Below, in pieces: positions 16,524-24,606 of a stretch of DNA of 64,000 nucleotides. Location: contig NZ_JAUFPS010000032.1 of assembly GCF_030409315.1 (NCBI RefSeq), positions 62,728 through 126,727 on the forward strand, given 5' to 3'. This DNA is from Mucilaginibacter flavus (GTDB taxonomy: Bacteria; Bacteroidota; Bacteroidia; Sphingobacteriales; Sphingobacteriaceae). Under the pieces are notes generated by a model. That model saw only the letters and a program-made list of their open reading frames with translations. It ran no database searches and was not told the DNA's origin. Position 1 is the stretch's first letter; every line of letters begins with the position of its first letter. The translations under genes were made by a program, and so were the position numbers.

Positions 16524-17257
16524 AAATCAGTTTATTAACGTCCTTACAACATAAAAAATTCAGGAGGGAGCATGGCCTGTTCCTGGTAGAAGGTTATAAA
16601 TCGGTAATTGAATTTACAAACTCGGGCTACCAGGTTGATACAATTTACCATACCCCTGCAATTGTTCCAAAAATGCTGAATTTATCCCGGAATATAAACT
16701 TTCAGGAGATTTCGATGAAGGATATCGAAAAGATCAGCACCTTGAAAACGCCGCAGGAGGTAATTGGTTTGGTTAAAATGCCATTATGGCCCACTTTAAA
16801 TTACGATAGCCTTAAACACCGGTTTTCATTAGTGTTGGATAATGTGCAAGACCCCGGCAATATGGGTACCATTATCCGCACGGCCGATTGGTTTGGCATT
16901 ACTGATATTATTTGCAGTGAGGACACGGTTGACGTATATAACCCCAAGGTAGTGCAGGCCACTATGGGCTCATTGGCGCGGGTAAATGTACATTATACCA
17001 ATCTTGAGCAGGTTTTACCACAAATAAAGCTACCTTTGTACGGAGCGATGCTTGATGGCCAAAATATGCATAATACTGCTTTTGGCAATGAAGGGCTGCT
17101 GGTAATGGGCAATGAAGGTAATGGCGTAAGCCCGGCAATTGAAAAGCTGATAAACACCAAAATAACCATCCCCAGGGCCGGAAAAGCCGAATCATTGAAC
17201 GTGGCAATTGCCACCGCGATACTGTGTTCTGAAATAAAAAGAAATTCAATGAAATAA
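16508..17257 (+). CDS. SpoU/TrmH family RNA 2'-O-methyltransferase
   Basis: A 249-residue SPOUT methyltransferase with an N-terminal substrate-binding domain (QHKKFRREHGLFLVEGYKSV) and the trefoil-knot catalytic domain. Motif 1 is NVQDPGNMGTIIRTADWFG, motif 2 VMGNEGNGVS, motif 3 SLNVAIATAI. It methylates the ribose 2'-O of a tRNA or rRNA nucleotide using SAM; the target is not decided (RlmB- and TrmH-like proteins look alike). The start overlaps that of tamL. It is followed 51 bp later by tRNA-Cys, whose promoter lies just after this stop. Confidence 0.88.
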   Translation: MLSKSQISLLTSLQHKKFRREHGLFLVEGYKSVIEFTNSGYQVDTIYHTPAIVPKMLNLSRNINFQEISMKDIEKISTLKTPQEVIGLVKMPLWPTLNYDSLKHRFSLVLDNVQDPGNMGTIIRTADWFGITDIICSEDTVDVYNPKVVQATMGSLARVNVHYTNLEQVLPQIKLPLYGAMLDGQNMHNTAFGNEGLLVMGNEGNGVSPAIEKLINTKITIPRAGKAESLNVAIATAILCSEIKRNSMK

Positions 17258-17292
17258 TTGTTGGTATTGCAATAAATAAATTACTATTTTTG
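17258..17292 (+). promoter_or_regulatory. Promoter of the tRNA-Cys unit
   Basis: A -33 TTGG (17261-17264) and -7 TATTTTTG (17285-17292) are spaced by 20 bp, a textbook Bacteroidota promoter. It places the start about 10 nt before the tRNA and directly after the methyltransferase stop. Confidence 0.7.
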
Positions 17293-17308
17293 CAATCCTT
17301 AAAAATAG

Positions 17309-17379
17309 GGTCGGGTGGCCGAGTGGCTAGGCAGAGGTCTGCAAAACCTTTTACAGCGGTTCGAATCCGCTCCCGACCT
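17309..17379 (+). tRNA. tRNA-Cys (anticodon GCA)
   Basis: The acceptor arm GGTCGGG (17309-17315) pairs with CCCGACC (17372-17378), with the discriminator U at 17379 as expected for Cys. The anticodon loop CTGCAAA carries GCA. The T arm AGCGGTTCGAATCCGCT is perfect. The CCA end is not encoded. It is transcribed with the small basic protein downstream. Confidence 0.97.
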
Positions 17380-17411
17380 CAAGGGTATTAAAAACATTAA
17401 AAAAAGAAATC

Positions 17412-17588
17412 ATGGGCGTTACACGTTTAAAAAGAAAAGATAGAAGAAACAAAACTTTCTCTCGTTTAGAAGTTCAGTTTTTGAAACTGGCTACTAACAT
17501 TGAGTACGGAAGCCGTTCTGCAGAGAAAAAAGGCAACCAAATTGAAAAAAACAACGCTGCTTTAGCTACAGCAGCAGCAGCTCTTTAA
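17412..17588 (+). CDS. Small basic protein linked to tRNA-Cys
   Basis: A 58-residue protein from ATG 17412, with a strongly basic start (MGVTRLKRKDRRNKTFSRLE), a helical middle and an Ala-rich tail (LATAAAAL). No signal peptide. The gene sits 32 bp after the tRNA with only an A-rich leader between them and ends in a strong terminator, so it shares the tRNA promoter. Composition and position suggest a highly expressed ribosome- or RNA-associated protein. I do not recognise the family with certainty. A Bacteroidota-specific ribosomal protein such as bL38 is an untested possibility. Confidence 0.85.
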   Translation: MGVTRLKRKDRRNKTFSRLEVQFLKLATNIEYGSRSAEKKGNQIEKNNAALATAAAAL

Positions 17589-17630
17589 TTCTGTCTATCT
17601 AAGCGCGCTGCGCTTTACAAGATCTTTAAA

Positions 17631-17668
17631 AATCCTGTTGGTTTAAGAAACCGGCAGGATTTTTTTTG
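17631..17668 (+). terminator. Strong intrinsic terminator of the tRNA-Cys unit
   Basis: The stem AATCCTGTTGGTTT (17631-17644) pairs over 14 positions (two G-U) with AAACCGGCAGGATT, around a 3-nt loop, followed by a run of T. A textbook Rho-independent terminator. Confidence 0.92.
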
Positions 17669-17672
17669 TTTG

Positions 17673-17997
17673 GTCTGAATCAGAATTTACAGGATTTTAG
17701 AATTGACAGAATACAGGTTTGGTGCATATTTATTAGATATATTTAATTTTTAAGATTCTGTTTAAATTTGATGAGTATCGGTTAGGGTAGATAAAGCTTC
17801 ATTGCCGTTGGTTTTAACCAACGGTAACAATGGGGAGAGTTAATAGGGCTTTAGCCCAAATCCGCTTGCACAATTGGGCTGAAGCCAAGACTTTTTTGTT
17901 TTTGTTACCGTTGGTTAAAACCAACGGTAATGATTTTATATGTTTTTAAAGAATTTCAATATCCTGAAAATTCTTTAATTCTGAAAATTCTGATTCA
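17673..17997. repeat. Outer inverted repeat enclosing a second element
   Basis: TCTGAATCAGAATTT begins the left arm (17673-17717), and the inverted equivalent closes the region at about 17950-17999. The repeats are of the TCAGAATTTACAGGAT type. The right arm reaches into the end of pyrD, which is on the reverse strand. The 17801-17935 element is nested inside. Confidence 0.65.
17801..17935. repeat. MITE-like element with 32-bp inverted ends
   Basis: The left end 17801-17832 and the right end 17904-17935 are inverted repeats matching at 31 of 32 positions. Each end is itself a hairpin (CCGTTGGTT...AACCAACGG). The short middle has a second palindrome (GGGCTTTAGCCC). No coding capacity. It is nested in the outer repeat between the tRNA-Cys unit and pyrD. 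Confidence 0.8.
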
Positions 17998-19030
17998 GAA
18001 GACTCTTATTTATCCTCCCAATTAACCCCGGTCCTTCATAAATAAAACCAGTATATAATTGCACCAAAGCCGCACCGGCATTCAATTTCTCTATCGCGTC
18101 TTCGGCTGAGTGGATACCACCAACACCAATAATCGGGAACGATCCGTTTGATTTTTTGTGGATGTAACTGATTACTTCGGTTGAGCGTTTGGTTAATGGT
18201 TTGCCGCTTAGGCCTCCCATTTCATTTTTTAAGCTATCTGGAGAGCTTAAATCCGCGCGGCTAATGGTGGTGTTGGTAGCAATAAGGCCCGCAATTTTGG
18301 TTTGCTGTACAATATCTACAATATCATCTAATTGCGAATCTGTTAAATCGGGGGCTATTTTAAGCAATATCGGTCTGCTGATGCCATTTTTAGAATTGCG
18401 CTGCTGTAAGGTATTCAGCAGGTTCATCAACGGCTCTTTTTCCTGCAACTCGCGCAGGCCGGGGGTGTTTGGCGAACTTACGTTTACTACAAAGTAATCT
18501 ACTACATCAAATAACCGATCAAAGCATTTGATGTAATCGCTTACCGCGTCTTCATTTGCTGTTACTTTGTTTTTACCGATGTTACCGCCAATAATCAAAT
18601 CTTTTTGAGCTCCTTTAGCATTTTTGCGGAAAGTTGCCAGGCGTTCGGCCGCTACATCAACACCAAAATTGTTAAAGCCCATACGGTTAATCAGCGCCGC
18701 ATCCGCCGGCAGGCGAAACATTCTTAATTTATCGTTACCGGGTTGAGGGAGCGGAGTAACAGTGCCTATTTCCACAAAGCCAAAACCAAGATTAGCCATT
18801 TCGCCCATCAATTCTGCATTTTTATCAAACCCAGCCGCAAGGCCAACCGGATTTTTGAATTTAAGGCCGAATACCTCGCGTTCCAATCTTGGATTGTTTA
18901 CATCCCATATAGCCCTGCTTAAAGCCGCGCCACCGGGAAAACGGTTAAAGCGTTTTAAGTTACGAGTTACAAAATAGTGTACTTTTTCGGGATCGAACTG
19001 GAACAGGATGGGTTTTAATAAAAAATACAT
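17975..19030 (-). CDS. pyrD: Dihydroorotate dehydrogenase (quinone), class 2
   Basis: A 351-residue class 2 PyrD that oxidises dihydroorotate to orotate at the membrane, passing electrons to quinone. The N-terminal extension ([20 protein letters not shown]) is the membrane and quinone contact typical of class 2. The FMN site shows GLAAGFDKN and [12 protein letters not shown]. The catalytic serine is near 185 in NVSSPNTPG. The last six or so residues (NQNFQN) and the stop are encoded by an intergenic repeat, so the tail differs from the family end. De novo pyrimidine pathway. Confidence 0.95.
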   Translation of the reverse strand: MYFLLKPILFQFDPEKVHYFVTRNLKRFNRFPGGAALSRAIWDVNNPRLEREVFGLKFKNPVGLAAGFDKNAELMGEMANLGFGFVEIGTVTPLPQPGNDKLRMFRLPADAALINRMGFNNFGVDVAAERLATFRKNAKGAQKDLIIGGNIGKNKVTANEDAVSDYIKCFDRLFDVVDYFVVNVSSPNTPGLRELQEKEPLMNLLNTLQQRNSKNGISRPILLKIAPDLTDSQLDDIVDIVQQTKIAGLIATNTTISRADLSSPDSLKNEMGGLSGKPLTKRSTEVISYIHKKSNGSFPIIGVGGIHSAEDAIEKLNAGAALVQLYTGFIYEGPGLIGRINKSLLNQNFQN

Positions 19031-19249
19031 GCCGCGAAGTTAGCAATTACGCAGGCTGTGTAAACCAATATTTTATGAAATTTAGTCCCGCATAATATTA
19101 ATCAAACAAAAACCGATACAAAATTTAACAAAGTTTAAAAAAGCAACGTAAATCTGTAAATTCGAAAAGTCAGTTTTTGGCATCATAACCAATACAAACC
19201 AATAATGGAGCCTTATAGCTTTAGTCCGCTTAAACGAAAACTTATAGAG

Positions 19250-20020
19250 ATGAAAAATAATATTACACCCAGCCGCCGTCATTTTTTAAAAACAGCGTCG
19301 GTGGGTACACTTGCCGCGGTGGGTTTACCCGCCATTGTAACATCGGCGTTGGCTGCCGAAAAACCATCAAAAAAAATAACTTTTAATGAAGGTGATATAA
19401 TCCTTTTCCAAGGTGATTCCATAACCGACTGGGGACGCGATCATAGCAAAAACGATCCTAATAACACCAGTTCATTAGGCTCGGGTTATACCTTGATCAC
19501 CGCATCGCAATTGCTGCTAAATCATGCCGATAAAAACCTTAAGATTTACAATAAAGGTGTTAGCGGGAATAAGGTGTACCAATTGGCCGAGCGTTGGGAT
19601 ACCGATTGCCTGGCTTTAAAACCCAATGTTTTAAGCATTCACATTGGTGTAAATGATTTTTGGCACACGTTAACCGGTGGCTACACCGGCACCATAGATA
19701 CTTACATTGCAGATTACAAAAAACTGCTTGACAGAACCAAAGCTGCCCTGCCCGATATTAAACTGGTAATTTGCGAGCCATTTGCCCAAAAAGGTGTGAA
19801 AGCGGTTGATGATAAATGGTACCCAACGTTTGATTTATTCCGTAAAGCCGCCGCCGATATCGCCCAGCAATACGATGCTGTTTTTGTGCCCTACCAGGCC
19901 GCCTTCACCAAAGCCGAAAAAATTGCCCCCGCCCCATATTGGAACCTGGATGGTGTACACCCCAGCGTAGCCGGCGAAGCCCTCATGGCTCAAACCTGGC
20001 TGAAAGCGGTAGGAGCGTAG
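19250..20020 (+). CDS. Tat-exported SGNH/GDSL hydrolase
   Basis: A 256-residue SGNH esterase starting at ATG 19250 (an upstream in-frame ATG at 19205 adds 15 atypical residues). The twin-arginine signal is SRRHFLKTASVGTLAAVGL, cleaved near TSALAAE. Block I is ILFQGDSITDWGRD with the catalytic Ser in GDS, block III has IHIGVNDFW, and block V is DGVHPS with catalytic Asp and His. Likely a sugar-ester or acetyl esterase acting outside the cytoplasm, consistent with the glycosidases nearby. Single gene, divergent from pyrD. Confidence 0.88.
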   Translation: MKNNITPSRRHFLKTASVGTLAAVGLPAIVTSALAAEKPSKKITFNEGDIILFQGDSITDWGRDHSKNDPNNTSSLGSGYTLITASQLLLNHADKNLKIYNKGVSGNKVYQLAERWDTDCLALKPNVLSIHIGVNDFWHTLTGGYTGTIDTYIADYKKLLDRTKAALPDIKLVICEPFAQKGVKAVDDKWYPTFDLFRKAAADIAQQYDAVFVPYQAAFTKAEKIAPAPYWNLDGVHPSVAGEALMAQTWLKAVGA

Positions 20021-20161
20021 AGGGAATAAGGATTTTTGGAGCAAAGAGCAAAGACTTTTGGCGTAAAGGATAAGAGTGTTTGAGCTAATAATGGGCAGCG
20101 AGAAAAAAAGTCCTTACTCCTTTGTCCAAAAATCCTTACTCTAAAAGTCTTTGCTCCAAAA
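20020..20161. repeat. GGACTTTTGGA-type degenerate repeat, locus 2
   Basis: Left half AAGGATTTTTGGAGCAAAG and right half CTTACTCTAAAAGTCTTTGC form an imperfect inverted repeat. The right arm ends directly at the promoter of the ABC-F gene. Same family as 13919, 39176 and 42433. Confidence 0.7.
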
Positions 20162-20165
20162 ACCG

Positions 20166-20173
20166 TATCTTTG
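20166..20173 (+). promoter_or_regulatory. -7 box directly before the ABC-F start
   Basis: TATCTTTG matches the Bacteroidota -7 consensus TAnnTTTG and lies only 7 nt before ATG 20181. The transcript should have almost no leader. Confidence 0.55.
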
Positions 20174-20180
20174 CGCGCAA

Positions 20181-22103
20181 ATGATTGCTATAAATAACCT
20201 TACGTTTGAGATTGGTGCGCGGGCCCTTTACGATGAAGCCAACTGGCATATAAAACCCGGTGAAAAAATTGGTTTAATAGGTGCCAATGGAACCGGTAAA
20301 ACTACCCTCCTTAAAATTATTGTAGGCGACTATAAGCCTACATCGGGCACCATATCAATGGCTAAGGATCTTACCATGGGTTACCTTAACCAGGATTTGC
20401 TGTCATACTCATCTGATAAAAATATTGTGCATGTGGCTATGGAGGCTTTTGAGCGCCAGAATCAACTGCACGATGAGATTGAAGTTTTACTTAAAAAACT
20501 GGAAACCGATTACTCCGAAGAGCTTTTAAACAAACTGAGCGATAAGCAGCACGAGTTTGAACTGCTTGACGGTTATAACATTGAATACAAAGCACACGAA
20601 ATTTTAGCCGGTTTAGGTTTTAGCGAAGCTGAATGTCAGCGTAAGCTAAGCACCTTTTCGGGTGGGTGGCGTATGCGCGTTATGTTGGCCAAAATTCTGT
20701 TACAGGCACCCGATATTCTGCTACTGGATGAGCCTACCAACCACCTTGACTTGCCTTCAATTCAATGGCTGGAAGATTATTTGAAAGCCTTTAACGGCGC
20801 TATTATCATTGTATCGCACGACAGGTGGTTTTTAGATAAAGTTATTAACCGTACGGTGGAATCGCGCAAAGGCAAGCTTACTGTTTACGCTGGTAACTAT
20901 TCGTTCTATTTAGAAGAAAAGGCATTACGTGCCGAAATTCAGCGTGGCGAGTTTAAAAACCAGCAATCAAAAATAAAACAGGAAGAGCGTTTAATTGAAC
21001 GTTTCCGCGCTAAGGCATCCAAAGCAAAAATGGCGCAATCGCGTATCAAGATGCTTGATAAAATGGAGCGTATTGATGATGTGGATGACGATAACCCGGA
21101 GGTTAACTTCAGCTTCAGGTTTAGCAAGCAATCTGGCAGGCATGTAACCACGTTGGAGCATATCACCAAAAAATATCCAACCATTGATATTTTAAATGAT
21201 GCCGAAGCAATTATTGAAAAAGGGGATAAAATCGCGCTGATAGGGGCCAACGGTAAAGGTAAATCTACCTTGCTGCGTATTGTGGCAGGCGCCGATAAAG
21301 AGTTTGGAGGCACGGCGGTAACAGGCCATAACGTTACCCAAACGTTTTTTGCACAGCACCAGTTAGAGAGCCTCCACCTGGAAAACCAGATATTGCAGGA
21401 ACTACAAGCATTCGCCCCAAAACATACGGATACAGAGTTGCGCTCGATATTGGGTTCGTTTTTGTTTACTGGCGATGATGTGTTTAAAAAGATCAAAGTA
21501 CTATCGGGTGGCGAAAAATCGCGCGTGGCGCTGGCAAAGGCCCTTACCGCCGATGCTAACTTTTTAGTACTGGATGAGCCTACCAACCACCTGGATATGG
21601 CATCGGTTAACATATTGATACAGGCATTGCAACAGTATGAAGGTACTGTTATTGTGGTATCTCACGATAGGTATTTCCTGGATAATGTAGCCAATAAGAT
21701 TTGGTTTATTGAAGATCAAAAAATTAAACAATACCCGGGCACTTACGCCGAGTATGATGAGTGGAATGCTAAACGCAAGTTAGAGCCAAAAGCCGCGGCA
21801 CCTGCCCCTCAACCAAAAAAAGAAGAGAAAAAGCCCGAGCCGGTTAAACAGCAGCAAGGCGAAAACAAACATCAACAGTTAAAAAAATTAAACCAGGATT
21901 TGGCTAAAATGGAAGAGCAGATTGCTGCTCTTGAAAAAACAGTAAAAGAACTGGAAACCAAACTGGCCGATACACAGATATACAACGATAGCCAAAAACT
22001 AAAGGAAACCAACGCGAGCTATAGCCAAAAGCAAGCTGAGCTAAAACAGATCCAACAAAAATGGGAAGCTTTGGCGGAGCAAATTTTGGAACTGGAAGCG
22101 TAA
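20181..22103 (+). CDS. ABC-F family ATPase
   Basis: A 640-residue protein with two ABC domains and no membrane part, as in ABC-F translation factors. Walker A motifs GANGTGKTTL and GANGKGKSTL, signature motifs FSGGWRMRVMLAK and LSGGEKSRVALAK, and Walker B ILLLDEPTNHLD twice. The linker between domains is charged. A C-terminal Lys/Glu-rich coiled coil (about 545-640) resembles the Uup/YheS type. ABC-F proteins act on the ribosomal E site to rescue stalled translation or give antibiotic protection. Start ATG 20181 is supported by the -7 box 7 nt upstream. Confidence 0.93.
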   Translation: MIAINNLTFEIGARALYDEANWHIKPGEKIGLIGANGTGKTTLLKIIVGDYKPTSGTISMAKDLTMGYLNQDLLSYSSDKNIVHVAMEAFERQNQLHDEIEVLLKKLETDYSEELLNKLSDKQHEFELLDGYNIEYKAHEILAGLGFSEAECQRKLSTFSGGWRMRVMLAKILLQAPDILLLDEPTNHLDLPSIQWLEDYLKAFNGAIIIVSHDRWFLDKVINRTVESRKGKLTVYAGNYSFYLEEKALRAEIQRGEFKNQQSKIKQEERLIERFRAKASKAKMAQSRIKMLDKMERIDDVDDDNPEVNFSFRFSKQSGRHVTTLEHITKKYPTIDILNDAEAIIEKGDKIALIGANGKGKSTLLRIVAGADKEFGGTAVTGHNVTQTFFAQHQLESLHLENQILQELQAFAPKHTDTELRSILGSFLFTGDDVFKKIKVLSGGEKSRVALAKALTADANFLVLDEPTNHLDMASVNILIQALQQYEGTVIVVSHDRYFLDNVANKIWFIEDQKIKQYPGTYAEYDEWNAKRKLEPKAAAPAPQPKKEEKKPEPVKQQQGENKHQQLKKLNQDLAKMEEQIAALEKTVKELETKLADTQIYNDSQKLKETNASYSQKQAELKQIQQKWEALAEQILELEA

Positions 22104-22110
22104 GCGTAAG

Positions 22111-22190
22111 CCCCACCCAACCCTCCCCTAAAGGGAGAGGGCTTTGAAAATATTATTAATGAAAGCCGCTGTTACATTAGCGGCTTTTTT
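22111..22190 (+). terminator. Hairpin plus terminator after the ABC-F gene
   Basis: A CCCTCCCCTAAAGGGAGAGGG hairpin near 22120-22141 is followed by the intrinsic terminator AAAGCCGCT (22162-22170) / AGCGGCTTT (22179-22187) with a T run. Confidence 0.85.
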
Positions 22191-22232
22191 GTTTTACATG
22201 GTTTTATATACTTTTATAATTTATACCTTTAA

Positions 22233-22673
22233 ATGTATAACCATATGATAGATTCTTACCGTAAACTTACCATAGGTATTTTAATATCAAGCTTATGCAT
22301 TTTAATTGGTGCTGGGCACGGTGTTGCGCCTATGGCTTTATTTGAGGTGATGATTCCGTTTCATCATAACTACCCTTTTTCGTTTGCTTTACAGCGAGAT
22401 TATGAACTCAATTTGGGCGCTTCGGCAATATATTTATTTATAGGGCAAATCCTGTTGTTTTTTGCCACTTTTAAACGGGCGCTGATTATTCGCTTACTTG
22501 CGTTGTTTATTTTATGGATAGGTTTCTTTTATCTTGTTCATGGTGTAATTGACGGGGATGGATTGGCAATGTTCAGCTTTTGTACCGGGATTCCTTTTTT
22601 GTGGATGTCGGTACAGCTATTTGTTTACGATGTGAAGCAGTATTTATATAAGCCAGTTGAAGAAGAGGAGTAA
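22233..22673 (+). CDS. Small integral membrane protein
   Basis: A 146-residue protein with four hydrophobic segments (ILISSLCILIGAGHG, SAIYLFIGQILLFFATF, LLALFILWIGFFYLVHG, FCTGIPFLWMSVQLFVY) and an acidic tail (KPVEEEE). No known family recognised. A second ATG at 22245 is as likely a start, because a -7-like TACCTTTA at 22224-22231 would place transcription start at the first ATG. The next gene begins 12 bp after its stop, so they are probably co-transcribed. Confidence 0.65.
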   Translation: MYNHMIDSYRKLTIGILISSLCILIGAGHGVAPMALFEVMIPFHHNYPFSFALQRDYELNLGASAIYLFIGQILLFFATFKRALIIRLLALFILWIGFFYLVHGVIDGDGLAMFSFCTGIPFLWMSVQLFVYDVKQYLYKPVEEEE

Positions 22674-22685
22674 AAATTGAAATTA

Positions 22686-23936
22686 ATGAGAAAGCTTGTT
22701 TACCTGTTGTTTTTTGTCGCATTTTCATTTAAGTGTTTAGCCCAGGATGCTTACGATAATAACGTATACAACACCGCTATAAAAAGCGTTGAATTTAACA
22801 GTACCGGCAAAAATGTATTCCCGGTTATCAAGCTTGGTAGCGACGATAAAGTGCTGCTGGCTTTTGACGACCTAAGGGGCGGTAGCCGGAACTATTACTA
22901 TACCATTGAACATTGCGACTCGAAATGGAATTCGTCAAACTTATCGCCGACAGAATACCTTAAAAGTTTCCAGGACGATAGGCTTTATAACTACACTTAC
23001 TCAACAGGCACCTTTCAAAAATATACCCATTACGAGCAGCAGATTCCTAACGATAACATCGCTCCCAAAATATCGGGTAATTATATCCTGAAGGTTTATG
23101 AAGATGGAGATCAATCTAAGCTAATCCTTACCCGTCGTTTATATGTATTGGGTTCAAAGGTATCTATCGCGGCTACAATTGGCGCGTCGCCCAACACGCA
23201 AACCAGGCAAACCAATCAAAAGCTAAATTTTACGGTTGATTATGGCAGCCTGCGAGTACAAAATCCATCATTTGAAATCCGCACGGTGATAATGCAAAAT
23301 GCGCGTACGGCAACAGCTACTTTAAATACGCAGCCTACCAATATCCGTGGTTCGTCGCTGATATTTAATGATGTGGCAATTAATGATTTTCCGGGTCGTA
23401 ATGAGTTTAGGTTATTTGATTTGCGCACGTTGAAACTCAATTCGCAGCGTGTAGCCAAAATTTATAAAGACACCGGCAATGTTGTGGTTTTATTGAGCGA
23501 CCCTATGCGTGATAATCCCAACTATGTGCAGTATTATGATAATAACGGCAAATTTTACATCCTGAACCAGGATGGTCGCGACCCCAGAAACGATGCCGAT
23601 TACGCCCATGTATATTTTAACCTGGCCCCAAACAGACTGGGGACCGATGGCGCTGTTTACATAGTTGGACAGTTTAATGATTATAAACTTGATGAACACA
23701 GCAGGCTTATCCGCGATGAAACCGGTCGCTACTACACCAACCTGCTCCTTAAACAAGGCGTTTACGACTATGAGTACGTTTGGGTGGATAGCAACGGCAA
23801 AGCCGATGATGTACCCATAGAAGGTAACCATTTTGAAACCGAGAACGATTACCAGCTATTGGTTTACTATCGCCCTCCAACAGCTCGTTGGGACGAATTG
23901 GTAGGGTTTAGTATGGTAAATACGGTGACGAAGTAA
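22686..23936 (+). CDS. Type IX secretion system plug protein (DUF5103)
   Basis: A 416-residue exported protein (signal [19 protein letters not shown]) of the DUF5103 family, which acts as the plug that closes the Sov/SprA outer-membrane channel of the type IX secretion system. Conserved regions include [29 protein letters not shown] and a late [12 protein letters not shown]. Start ATG 22686 is preferred over the TTG at 22677. It follows a small membrane-protein gene closely. Its presence implies the organism has type IX secretion, matching secreted glycosidases elsewhere in the window. Confidence 0.88.
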   Translation: MRKLVYLLFFVAFSFKCLAQDAYDNNVYNTAIKSVEFNSTGKNVFPVIKLGSDDKVLLAFDDLRGGSRNYYYTIEHCDSKWNSSNLSPTEYLKSFQDDRLYNYTYSTGTFQKYTHYEQQIPNDNIAPKISGNYILKVYEDGDQSKLILTRRLYVLGSKVSIAATIGASPNTQTRQTNQKLNFTVDYGSLRVQNPSFEIRTVIMQNARTATATLNTQPTNIRGSSLIFNDVAINDFPGRNEFRLFDLRTLKLNSQRVAKIYKDTGNVVVLLSDPMRDNPNYVQYYDNNGKFYILNQDGRDPRNDADYAHVYFNLAPNRLGTDGAVYIVGQFNDYKLDEHSRLIRDETGRYYTNLLLKQGVYDYEYVWVDSNGKADDVPIEGNHFETENDYQLLVYYRPPTARWDELVGFSMVNTVTK

Positions 23937-24006
23937 GTAGCATATGCCGGCTTAATATTTGTGCCATCCGAAATAGCTATATTTTAACATCATCATATAA
24001 ATAACT

Positions 24007-24498
24007 ATGCGTTTTAAGTTTTTAATTGTTGCCTTAACGGCTGTTATCGCAATAGGTTGTAAAAAGGGAACTAACTCTACCACTGCTACAATTGAGGTTA
24101 ACGTAAAGCCAACCAGCGGCACTAACCTCAGTGGTTTAGATGTACAACTTTTATCTGACCAGAAAAGAATGAACGGGAATAATGAAGCCGAGGCACAGAG
24201 TAATTTTGTAGGGAAAATTGATTTCAATGTTGCTGTGGGTAAAACTTATTACTTATATCATTACAATTCAGATGGTAAGGTGCTTACCGATGCAAATGCT
24301 ACCTATATAGTAACCGGTAAATTTACCAGCCAGTTTCAAATTAATAGTTCGCCGGCGCAAACACCAGCCGCAAAAATTGGCGATGATATCCACCAGGATA
24401 TTAATGGTGATGGGGTAGTTGATAAATATGATATGGTTATTAAAGTAATGGCCACCAACGTAGGTGCAACAACAAGTGTAGATTTTGTTATAAATTAA
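24007..24498 (+). CDS. Hypothetical lipoprotein with a dockerin-like calcium motif
   Basis: A 163-residue lipoprotein (signal MRFKFLIVALTAVIAIGC, Cys18). The mature part starts with a Ser/Thr-rich stretch and a beta-sandwich-like region (VNVKPTSGTNLSGLDVQLLS). The C-terminal third has HQDINGDGVVDKYDMV, a dockerin or EF-hand-type calcium loop (D-x-N-x-D-x-x-x-D). A single loop only, so a cohesin partner is uncertain. It stands alone after the plug protein (70-bp gap). Function unknown. Confidence 0.72.
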   Translation: MRFKFLIVALTAVIAIGCKKGTNSTTATIEVNVKPTSGTNLSGLDVQLLSDQKRMNGNNEAEAQSNFVGKIDFNVAVGKTYYLYHYNSDGKVLTDANATYIVTGKFTSQFQINSSPAQTPAAKIGDDIHQDINGDGVVDKYDMVIKVMATNVGATTSVDFVIN

Positions 24499-24606
24499 GC
24501 CGGTTTAACACGATAACCCTCTTTTAGCTTTTTTCTCCCATTCTTTCTTATCTCACATTTATTTATAATTTAGTGTCGTAAATACAATTAATCCTAAGAT
24601 TCATTT

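Noticed and set aside
16559..16572. GGAGGG stretch followed by ATG as a second SD start
   Set aside because: It lies inside the methyltransferase gene, and the ATG is out of frame with no long frame.
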